Source of the DNA: Tubulanus polymorphus
Taxonomy: Eukaryota > Nemertea > Palaeonemertea > Tubulaniformes > Tubulanidae
Assembly (NCBI RefSeq): GCF_964204645.1
Contig: NC_134036.1
Location: 992,001-1,056,000, forward strand
DNA length: 64,000 nucleotides
Direction of reading: 5' to 3'
Shown: positions 52,275 through 62,512 of the stretch, one piece after another
Layout of the letters: each line of letters starts with the position of its first letter
Position numbering within the stretch: the first letter of the stretch is position 1
Program-made: the position numbers and the translations under genes
Notes under the pieces: generated by a model
Told to the model about the DNA's origin: nothing
The model's input: only the letters and a program-made list of their open reading frames with translations
The model's database searches: none

Positions 52275-54143
52275 TCTAATTAGTCAAATAATCAACGAAA
52301 TTAGGTAAATAAATATTAATTGGATTGAATTGGTTGCGCCACGACCTTGAGATAAGCCGGTAATTGATTTTACGAAGTGGCTATTCATACGGATTACTCC
52401 GAAGGCTATACGTACGGTTTACTCCGAAGAATATTCGTACGGAACCTTAGGCCAAATAGCCACTTTGAATAACAATTTGGGAAGCCAATAGTAGTGAATG
52501 AGCGAATAAACAAATAAACGAACGAACGAACAAAAAATTCACTTCTATTTTGAAAAATATTTGCATTCCATAACATAGCAATAACAGAAAATTTGAGAGC
52601 ATTTCAAATTCTGGCCTTCGGTCACAAAGTGAAAAGTCAATATTATTTATTCGAAGAAAACTCACGGTAGAAACAACGATTAAATAAACAAAGCAGGACC
52701 CAGTCCAAAGGGCTTCATTTGAATCAACCTTTGATTGTTGATAAAAACTTCATGAATCATATTTATTTGTACACAACAGAAAAATTGCACCAGTCATGAG
52801 GACACAACCCGCAATTCGGAAAATCGCGCAAATCTGAAGATAAAAAAAATAATTCGTTCGTTCCGAATTTCTGACCTAATGCGATATTTTTGTTATATCG
52901 TTTTAAAAAGAGTTCTGGGGGTGCAATTTTACGAGGTTGAATTCTGAGCAGGCAGAGTAGATGGCGCCATCAGACGGTGGTTTCAGATTGATGGCCGCGT
53001 TCCGGTTTTTCAAGATCAGCTGATTTTTTAGACCCGTAAAACTCGCAAATCAGAACTGAATCGAAGCCGGTGAGTAAATCTGAAATATGGAAATCATTGT
53101 CCAATTCGAATTGAATCATATAAACAATTCATCGGCGCTTTAAACCGATTCGCGATCTGGAATTGTGACAAATGTCACGATCATTTTTTTGACATTTCCC
53201 TTTTCCTAATCAAATACAAATTAATTAAATTCACTTCATCCAGTGAATGAGGAGAGAGAACCGCCGCCCGTATCAGAGTTTTATGCACTGTCAAAAACAA
53301 ACGATAATCCGTTAATCCTATGTCGACCGATTGACATATATCATAGACACTGGATTAGCAGATTATCTTTACAGCTTGCTTGTGTATCAAGAAACCCGGT
53401 ACTGGCAGAAACAGTACCGTCTCTTGATACACAAGCCCGTCCAAAGACAAAGTACCAGCAGAGAATAGACTAACTTATAACTATAAGCCCCTGTAATTGT
53501 GAATGAAAAGAGCATTCCTTATATAAATAACAGTAGATGATCTTTTCAATCTGATGTAGCCCAGTGTGAATGCTGGACTTGTCTTGGAAAATTCTAATCG
53601 TCAATAGTTTATTCATATTCTGGTTATGAAAGCTTGATTAACCAATTAACTTTACTGCCAGGGCCCAGTTCCACAGTTAATGTGAGTCAAGATTTGACTC
53701 TGCTAAGCTGACTCGTTGAAAATGAACTAACTTTAACTCAGAACTGGTTCTGGGCTGGGGCCAGTTGCTCAAAGCTTGGTAAGAGTTAACCAGTGGATAG
53801 TTGACATAGTGACAATTGAAAATTCATTGTTACTATGGTATCTATCCACTGGTTATCTTTAACCAACTTTTGAGCAACTGACCCCTGGGTCAATTCAAAC
53901 TTAACCGTTTTGGGCTTAAACTTTTTCGTGAAACTGGGCCCTGATTGTTAAACTCCCTGCCTGGCTTGAATTCGACAGTTTGATGATTAAGCTCCTATTA
54001 ATCATCAGATTTGTGGAAAAGGTTTTAGACTGCAGCGCCCTCCAGAGCCAACAAACTTTACTACCTTAAGTAACTCTGAGCGAAACAGAAATCAAATAAT
54101 ATTCCGAATATTTCTCATTTTTCAAGGTATTGTTGTTGTTGCT
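52275..54143. other. Divergent gap between METTL25-like and DPP8/9 genes
   Basis: It contains a palindromic element at about 52373-52464 (AAGTGGCTATT ... AATAGCCACTT), and a candidate noncoding first exon of the DPP8/9 gene ending at 53069 before GTGAGT. A hairpin follows at about 53377-53433 (CTTGTGTATCAAGA ... TCTTGATACACAAG). A GGGCCCAGTT-ended element (53655-53941) has a CTGCAG-family copy nested at 53755-53890. No other coding exon was recognised. Confidence 0.55.
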
Positions 54144-57111
54144 ATGGCATCGGACATCGTCGACGAACCTTTCACCGACTTGATGGAGACGAACTCGAAG
54201 ACGTCGGCGCCACCGCTGGCGAAACCGAGAACTACGCTATCGACTCAACAGAACGGCTGGCGACAAACGTGCGAGATGGTGAAACTAGCGAGTAAATCTC
54301 AATATCAAATATCGAACAGTTTGAAACAGGTTCCGTATCAGTTTACGTTCCGTATGTCGTACGCGGAGACGTCAACTCGTTTATACCTGCTCGGCGTAGC
54401 CGATAACTCACGCGAGACGACCTTGATGTACGTCGATATACCGCCGACGACGCCCGACTCGTCCGAGCCGCTGCGTCTGTCGCCGTGGATACCGTTACTA
54501 GACGCGTTTCACGCCAAACTCGAATTGTCGAAAGAGGAACAGTTGCTGCGCGAACGAAAACGTATGAGTCACTTCGGTATTACGTCGTACGACCTTGACC
54601 TCGATAGCGGGCAGTTCGTGTTCCCGGCGTCTGCTTCGCTTTATACGTTTACAGACTGTTCCGAATTAGTGAGTTTATTGAATACGAAATTTTTCAAATT
54701 TCAAACATTTCCCGAATGATAGGCCAAAATGAAATCGATACCTTGTTTCTCCTAAGTGTCCGGGTCCGTTTTGCAGCAAAACATTTGTAATCAGTTCATG
54801 ATTTTGAAAAAAGTAATGTACAGGGTAGATAGGCGACCAGCCCGGTCAACTTTTAACAATGATAATAATCAAATATTAGCAAACGCGGTATATTTCAGGA
54901 TTTCCGGGAGCTCTTTACACAATTGAGCGTGTGAAATTTCTCCTACCAAAGTTGTAAGCCTTGATGATCTTAAACTAGTCTTAAATCTAAGCCATGACTA
55001 CGATACTACTGCCCGGCCCTACTAGCTGTATCTAAACTGTTGAAATGACTTAGTTACCGCAGTACTCAATATTTGATTGTTGTTTTTTTCAGGGGTTCAT
55101 GTCGACGAAACCGATTTTACCGACGGAGGTGAAATCTACCGAAACAAGCGGACCGAGGATGGATCCGAAACTTTGTCCCTCGATGCCGACATTGATCGCG
55201 TTCGTTAACGAAGAAGACGTCTGGGTTACGAATCATCTCACCGGACTAGAAACTAAACTCACTAACTCGGGTAAGAGTTGAAATAAATCTAATCGGACTA
55301 GAAACTTAACTCACTAACTCAGGTAAGAGTTGAAATAAATCTGATCAGATTAGAAACTAAACTCACTAACTCGGGTAAGAGTTGAAATAAATCTCACCGG
55401 ACTAGAAACTGAACTCACTAACTCAGGTAAGAGTTGAAATAAATCTCACCAGACTAGAAACTAAACTCATTAACTCGGTAAGAGTTGAAATAAATCTCAT
55501 CGGACTAGAAACTGAACTCACTAACTCAGGTAAGAGTTGAAATAAATCTCATCGGACTAAAAACTAAACTCAGTTACTCGGGTAAGAGTTGAAATAAATC
55601 TCACCGGACTAGAAGTAAGATTCCAAATTGCTTAACGTGCTTACATGAAAAGAGAGTTAAGAGTTACCCAGTGACTCTGTGAGCAGATTAGCAGCGTAGC
55701 GCCACTGACGTGATCATCAGGGAAACCGGGAATCTAAAAATTGTTCCAAAAAACCTGGAAAACTTGTGGAATTTGGATAATGCTATTGCCCACGCATTTC
55801 TTTATCAAAACGTGATTCGATGAAAAATTGACGAATTGTAACATTTTGAATCTAGAAATTTCTCTGATTCACGCAAGAAATATTGTGTAATCGCATGGAA
55901 AAATTAGAGGGATTTGTAAATGGGTTGAAAGTGGCGCCACCCTGTCGAATAAGGGTCCAATCCTCTGGACCCAGTTTCACAAAAAGGATCAAAGCCTAAA
56001 TCGATTTAAGATAAACTGAATTAATGAAGAAATTAAATCAATTTAAGAATTAAACCTTTTTGTGAAACTCGGCCCTGATCGTGTTTTGAGATTTGCGTAG
56101 AATCTGATTGAGAATTACCGGTACTGTGTATTCTATTTAACAGATGATGAAGCCGGTTTAGTCGTAAGCGCCGGTGTTCCGTCGTTCGTCGTGCAGGAAG
56201 AATTCGATCGTTATACCGGTTACTGGTGGCAACCGCCGACCGATAATACCTACAGGATACTATACGAATGCGTCGATGAAACGGATGTCATGGTGATTCA
56301 AACGATGTCATCGTCTACGAGCGCGTGTGGATTCGACGAGTATCGATATCCAAGAGCTGGTAAAACACGGTCCTTACGACCCTCGGTTCCTTAACAACTC
56401 TGAGAGCCTGTTAAACTTGAGAATACGGTCCTTACGACTTAACGGTTCCTTAAACACTGCTTCGGAAAATGCTTTCAAAGATGCTTGAAACTCCTTTAAC
56501 TTTAGCAAAAAATTAGAAGCTCTTTCAATTTTGAGAAATAGGCAATTTGAAATTATTGTCTAGCTTGAGGTTGTTGATTAAACTACGCCTAAATCTGTAA
56601 AGTTGGGATCTGGATTTGTTTTTACCCAATTATTAAGCAGTTACTGAATGAGAAACCAAATTTTGTCGTGCAAAGGATAAAAACTTAAAAAACTTTAAAA
56701 ATTAGTAATTATCTCTCTTAAAAGATGGCAGCACTTGTCAGACAACTAACGATACACCGCGTCGTGGTGTAGACGCACTATAGTGCTATTCCCGTTATTC
56801 AACACACTAGGGTGGAATTTTTAAAAATTTTCAAATTATCTCCAACACTATAGGGTATTAACTAGTCAGCTCTGAAAGGGTTAAGTCTTAGTCTTAATTT
56901 ATTTTCCGAAGGGAAAATGAATACAATTTAGCGTTGATTAATTTTCAGGCACTACGAACGCGGAAAGCGTTTTACGAATCGTCGAGTTCAATTTGAACGA
57001 AGAATCGCAGGTCGTTAACGTGATCGAGAAGAGACTCCGCGTCGAGCTGAAAACACGGTTACCTTCGATGGAATATCTAGTACGAGCCGGTTGGACTCCG
57101 GATGGAAAATA
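54144..57111 (+). CDS. DPP9: Dipeptidyl peptidase 8/9, N-terminal part only
   Basis: Coding exons are 54144-54668, 55093-55270, 56144-56359 and 56949-57111 (360 codons plus two bases), all in phase. The start is chosen at MASDIVDEPF, 17 bases after an acceptor at 54126. DPP8/DPP9 are cytosolic serine peptidases that remove Xaa-Pro dipeptides. Matches are KEEQLLRERKRMSHFGITSY (human EEELLRERKRLGVFGITSY), SGPRMDPKLCP, FVVQEEFDRYTGYWW (holding the Glu-Glu pair that binds the substrate N-terminus), YRYPRA and RAGWTPDGKY. All belong to the beta-propeller. The hydrolase domain with the catalytic Ser (GWSYGG) is absent from the remaining 6.9 kb, so it lies beyond the window or has been lost. DPP8 and DPP9 usually form one gene in invertebrates, so the symbol stands for DPP8/9. 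Confidence 0.9.
54727..54850. repeat. GATACCTTGTTTCTC-family element in DPP8/9 intron
   Basis: AAATCGATACCTTGTTTCTC followed by TTTGTAATCAGTTCATGATT and GTAGATAGGCGACCAGCCC, matching the copies near 43941 and 47098. Confidence 0.7.
55235..55617. repeat. 52-bp tandem repeat spanning exon end and donor, DPP8/9
   Basis: The exon 2 end (GACTAGAAACTAAACTCACT, AACTCGG|GTAAGAGTTG) is repeated about six more times at 52-bp intervals. GTAAGAGTTG occurs near 55271, 55323, 55375, 55427, 55478, 55530 and 55582. Confidence 0.93.
55976..56075. repeat. GGGCCCAGTTTCAC-family element in DPP8/9 intron
   Basis: GACCCAGTTTCACAAAAAGG and CCTTTTTGTGAAACTCGGCC ends; the interior ATCGATTTAAGATAA matches the copy at 44074-44186. 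Confidence 0.75.
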
Positions 57112-57560
57112 GTGAGTACGACGGCCCGATACTAATCGGGGAACCCCCTGGAACGAGCTGCCTGAATTCTGGATACAGTGCCCCGATACTAATCGGGGAA
57201 CCCCCTGGTACGAGCTGCTTGAATTCTGGATACAGTGCCCCGATACTAATCGGGGAACCCCCTGGTACGAGCTGCTTGAATTCTGGATACAGTGCCCCGA
57301 TACTAATCGGGGGACCCCCTGGAACGAGCTGCTTGAATTCTGGATACAGTTCCCCGATACTAATCGGGGAACCCCCTGGTATGAGCTGCTTGAATTCTGG
57401 ATACAGTGCCCCGATACTAATCGGGGAACCCCCTGGTACGAGCTGCTTGAATTCTGGATACAGTGCCCCGATACTAATCGGGGAACCCCCTGGTACAAGC
57501 TGCTTGAATTCTGGATACAGTGCCCCGGTATTAATTGGGGGCCCTGGTACGAGCGGGTTG
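57084..57560. repeat. 57-bp minisatellite at the DPP8/9 exon 4 donor
   Basis: About eight units of 57 bp with GGTACGAGCTGCTTGAATTC and CCCGATACTAATCGGGG, the latter a perfect hairpin. The first, diverged unit is the exon end (TACGAGCCGGTTGGACTCCG) with its donor. 57 is a multiple of three, so long open frames on both strands are produced by the repeat. Confidence 0.92.
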
Positions 57561-58815
57561 GACTCAGGGACAGCCCAAGAAAAAATCATTAGTTAGAATA
57601 CCCTCCCCGCGGCAGAGACGAAAGTTTATTTCAACTTAAGAAATATTCGAAAAATTTATGAATGAATGTAGCCATATATGGGCGGGTTTGTTGATTGATC
57701 CGTGATATCAGTTTAATACACAACTGGGAGGTGACCGGTGAGGTCATTCTTCGCGAGTAAGCCTCTCCCACAGGTTGGGTAGAAATGATAATTCTTGGAA
57801 CCAGTATACTACGGCTGTTCTGGACATTATCTAGTGTATACCCTCCACGAGGGAGAGACAAAAATTCAATTCAATTCATTTTTTATTGTGCTGGGATTGA
57901 GAAAGTTGTACATTTATGATTTCAATGTAGTTGTATTTTGATCGGTGTTCCGGGGGGTTCTCACATATAACTGACTAGAATTCATCGATATCGATTTCAA
58001 ACATTTAAACGGTGCCCAAATTCCAGTTTAGTCGCCAATTTCAGAAGATGATTCAATGTTTTAAAGAAATGTTGCTGTAAACACCTACAAAGGATGTGAC
58101 AGAGATTGCTATAGTGTTATTATTTGCCACCAGATGTCTCCGTGTGTCATTTCTTTTATGTTTGACGAACTGATTGTTGGGAGCTCCCAAAATTGGAAAT
58201 CAAATGAATAGAACGAATCATTTAATGTTAAACAGGTGTCTAGAATTTATAGTAAAAAAATTACTCCTATTTTAAGGGGCATCCTCCCTCGGCAGGGATT
58301 CGAACCTCAATACCGGGGGCATCCCCTGGTACTCTGAATAGGAAGTCAGGTACCTGAGTAGAGAGCAATGACCCTTGCTGTTCTGTTATGCTAGTAGTTA
58401 ATTAGTTAGTTAGTTACTCATCATAATCAAATGACATGATCGTCATTGAACACCGAAACAGTAGAAAAAGAAAATAATATATACATACCAAGTTCAATAC
58501 CAGAATTACAAAAATATACCGAATTAGATTTCTTTCTAAGATTTAACTTTGCGTTAAGATGAAGTGCAGTTCATCTTCGACACAGTTACACGTATCACAA
58601 AGCCTGTTTCCTCTACTCAATCCCAGGTGACTTTTTCTATCATAACTCGTTGAGATGAGGTGCAGAGTTTGGCAATTGCACTTCTAGTACTGAAATCCTC
58701 TACAACCAATAAATAGTTTTCTAGCTGATAAGACTGTTTAATCGTATTATGTTAAAAGATAATTTGCTCGGTAGTATACATAGGATTGATATGTAGTATT
58801 GATAGTATTTGACAG

Positions 58816-59097
58816 CAGCGGCGGATCCAGGGGGGTGCACAGGAGGCATGTGCACCCCCCCTAAAGTCCTCGCTAATTTTTTTTAAGGACTGACCTTTTC
58901 GTGAGAACGAAGACAAGCATTTGAAAAATCCCTGAAAATACCTAAGCTCATGTCGTAGTTTGCGAACACTTTTTTACGGCAGATCTACGTCGTTTCATAC
59001 AGTCTGGTCGTGCCTTTACAATATTATCTGGGGGAGGACCCCCACACCCCTTATTTGGATGTGTGCCCCCCTCCATGGAATCCTGGATCTACCGCTG
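58816..59097. mobile_element. hAT-like miniature element
   Basis: Ends CAGCGGCGGATCCAGGGGGG and the complement of CAGCGGTAGATCCAGGATTC, a terminal type common among animal hAT-like nonautonomous elements. The inner arms (GTGCACCCCCC / GTGTGCCCCCC) are also related. No clear 8-bp target duplication. Confidence 0.65.
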
Positions 59098-60913
59098 GTA
59101 AGTATATATAGTTTGATAGCGTGTGATAGGAATATGGGTTACTCCCACGGTATGTTTCTATTTTCATCCTTAGTAAGCCTATTGAAGGCTCTCAAAAATA
59201 ACAGGAATAATTCTCTCTCGTGATTGTGAGAATTTTCAGTTTTTACGGACAGATTTACTGAAAGGAATATAATTAATACATAAGAATGGTGTTTATTTTA
59301 GTCGGTGTTCATTGTGGTTTGACACGTATCTGACTACAATTGTCCGATATCAATTTAATACGTTTTAATTGATAGCAAATCCTGTTTAGACACCAATTTT
59401 AGAAGACGTTTTTCATTGTTTTAAGATATTTTGCGATCAACAGGTGTAAAGGGTGTTTCAGCAATTGGTGCAGTGCCGCTGTCGATCACCAGATGTCTCC
59501 ATATGTGTCTTTTCCGTATCAACTTTCCACTGAGGGAATGAAATGCGATACCAGCTGTTGTCAATAGCTGTTGCACAATAGAGTTTCACATATTTCGTTT
59601 AAATTCTGTTGTTTTTCTATTGACTACACTCATTCACCCGATGAAGCTTCTACACATTAATAGCGAAAGCTTGCGCGTCAAATAGATATTTAACCTATAG
59701 ATAGTACTACTCATCTCATTTATTCTAAACTCGGTTAACACCAGGCTACTCTACAAAAATTCAATTTAATTCATTTGTAATTGTGCTGGAGTGGTGACAC
59801 TTGTGTTTGACTGGTATTCACTGGGGTTCTCACATATAACTGACTAGAATTCATCGATATCAATTTCAAACATTTAAACGGTGCCCAAATTCCAGTTTAG
59901 TCGCCAATTTCAGAAGATGTTTCAATTTCTTTTTAGAGATTTTGCAGTTAACACCTACAAAGGATGTGACAGAGATTGCTGTAGTATTATTACTTGCCAC
60001 CAGATGTCTCTTTGTGTCATTTCTTTAATGTTTGACAAACTGATTATTGGGAGCTCCCAAAATGGAAGTCAAATGAATAGAACGAATCATTTAATGTTAA
60101 ACAGTTGTCTAGAATTTATAGTAAAAAAGTTAGTCATATATTAAGGTGAATCCTCCCTTGGCAGGGATTCGAACCTCAATACCGGGGGCACCCCCTGGTA
60201 CCCTGAATAGGAAGTTTGGTGCCTGAGTATACATCGAGGAGCCTTATTGTACTGAGATGCTAGTCAGTGTAGTTCGATAGTATGTGACGGGTATTAGAGT
60301 TGCGTGTTCAGCATGGTTCTTTGTATAGCCTTAATCAGCCTTTTGAAGGCCCTCAAAAATTGTGAAAAAAATTTTTGTCTTTGAGTTTACAGGCAGTTAC
60401 GTTGGAAGGAATATTATTTATACATAAAATGGTGTTTATTTTTGTCGGTGTTCACCGGGGTTTGACACATATCCGACTAGAATTGTCTGATTTCAATTTG
60501 ATATGTATGAATTGATATCATATCCTGTTTAGACACCAATTTTAGAAGATGCTTTCCATTGTTTTTAGATATTTTGCGATAAACAGGTGTAAAGGGTGTT
60601 TCAGCAATTGGTGCAGTACCGCTGATCACCAGATGTCTCCACGTCTCTTTTTTCCATATCAATTTTCCACCGAGGGACAGCTCATTAAAAAATCAAATGC
60701 GATACCGACTGTTATCAATGACTGAGACAGAGGGTATTTCAGAGGTTATTTTCTAAGGGGTTTCACATATTTCGTTTAAATTCTCAGTAGCATAGAACTT
60801 AGTCACTCTGCCTATATAGCCTGTAGATACTGTTGTTTTTCTATTGACTTCACTCATTCACCCGATGAAGTTTCTATACATTAGTAGCGAAAGCTTGTGC
60901 GTCAAATAGATAG

Positions 60914-61990
60914 TTAACCTATAGATAGTACTACTCATCTCATCCATTCTAAACCCGGTTAACCTATAGATAGTACTACTCATCTAATTCATTCTAAACC
61001 CGGTTAACCTATAGATAGTACTACTCATCTCATCCATTCTAAACCCGGTTAACCTATAGATAGTACTACTCATCTCATCCATTCTAAACCCGGTTAACCT
61101 ATAGATAGTACTACTCATCTCATTTATTCTAAACCCGGTTAACCTATAGATAGTACTACTCATCTCATCCATTCTAAACCCGGTTAACCTATAGATAGTA
61201 CTACTCATCTAATTCATTCTAAACCCGGTTAACCTATAGATAGTACTACTCATCTCATTCATTCTAAACCCGGTTAACCTATAGATAGTACTACTCATCT
61301 AATTCATTCTAAACCCGGTTAACCTATAGATAGTACTACTCATCTCATCCATTCTAAACCCGGTTAACCTATAGATAGTACTACTCATCTCATCCATTCT
61401 AAACCCGGTTAACCTATAGATAGTACTACTCATCTCATTTATTCTAAACCCGGTTAACCTATAGATAGTACTACTCATCTCATCCATTCTAAACCCGGTT
61501 AACCTATAGATAGTACTACTCATCTCATTCATTCTAAACCCGGTTAACCTATAAATAGTACTACTCATCTCATTCATTCTAAACCCGGTTAACCTATAGA
61601 TAGTACTACTCATCTCATTCATTCTAAACCCGGTTAACCTATAGATAGTACTACTCATCTCATTCATTCTAAACCCGGTTAACCTATAGATAGTACTACT
61701 CATCTCATTCATTCTAAACCCGGTTAACCTATAGATAGTACTACTCATCTCATTCATTCTAAACCCGGTTAACCTATAGATAGTACTACTTATTCATTCT
61801 AAACCCTGTTAACCTATAGATAGTACTACTCATCTCATTCATTCTAAACCCGGTTAACCTATAAATAGTACTACTCATCTAGTTCATTCTAAACCCGGTT
61901 AACCTATAGATAGTACTACTCATCTCATTCATTCTAAACCCGGTTAACCTATAGATAGTACTACTCATCTCATTCATTCTAAACGCGGTT
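60914..61990. repeat. 45-bp satellite array, about 24 copies
   Basis: The unit begins TTAACCTATAGATAGTACTA and continues CTCATCTCATTCATTCTAAA, CCCGG. Copies vary mainly at CATCC/CATTC/AATTC/CATTT. The unit is a piece of the element tail found once at 59690-59740 (with TTAACAC) and in diverged form at 31690-31770. Minus-strand open frames of 15-residue repeats are by-products. Confidence 0.95.
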
Positions 61991-62380
61991 AACCCCCAGG
62001 CTACTGTACGAGTCTTAGGATAGAACTGTACAGTTCACGGAAACCAACATCGGAGTCAAACTAAATGATAAAGCGACTTAATGAATGGGTATTCCACAAA
62101 TCTGTAATTGTAATGGCGATTTTCAGGAAATGTATTTCAGTTCCTCTCTATAGATATTATGTTTTTGTAGATATTAGTTTAGAGTACCCTCCCCGCGGCA
62201 GAGACGGAGGTTTATTTCCAATGAAGAAATATTTTTAAATTGATAAAAGACTTAGCATTTATGAATAAATGTAGCGGTATTTGGGCTGGTGTTTTTTGGG
62301 GGTTTCACATATATCTGAGTTGAATTTTCTGAGGTCAGCTGAATACAGAACTGGGAGCTGACCGGTGAGGTCACTCATGG

Positions 62381-62512
62381 ACCCAGTTTCACGAAAAAGT
62401 TAAAGCCTATAACAGTTTTAAGTTTGAATTGTCCTCGTTGAAAACATGAAGTAACCAATAGAAATAACATCAAAAATTTGAGTTTACATTTTTTGTGAAA
62501 CTGGGCCCAGGC
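62381..62512. repeat. GGGCCCAGTTTCAC-family element
   Basis: GACCCAGTTTCACGAAAAAG and TTTTTTGTGAAACTGGGCCC ends; its interior (GAAAACATGAAGTAACCAAT) matches the copy at 32936-33065. Confidence 0.78.

Noticed and set aside
57102-57596. Long open frames on both strands (GTSCLNSGYSAP-type repeats)
   Set aside because: They are generated by a 57-bp tandem repeat whose length is a multiple of three. They start inside the splice donor region and show no domain.
58290-58345. Possible tRNA gene on the minus strand (GGTTCGAATCC)
   Set aside because: The B-box-like word is present in two module A copies, but the T stem pairs poorly and no acceptor stem or anticodon arm can be built. At most it is a SINE-like trace.
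61299-61757. 152-residue repetitive minus-strand frame
   Set aside because: It is an exact by-product of the 45-bp satellite, with no conserved start context or homology.
60914-61990. CRISPR-like regular repeat array
   Set aside because: Units abut with no unique spacers, and the genome is clearly animal.
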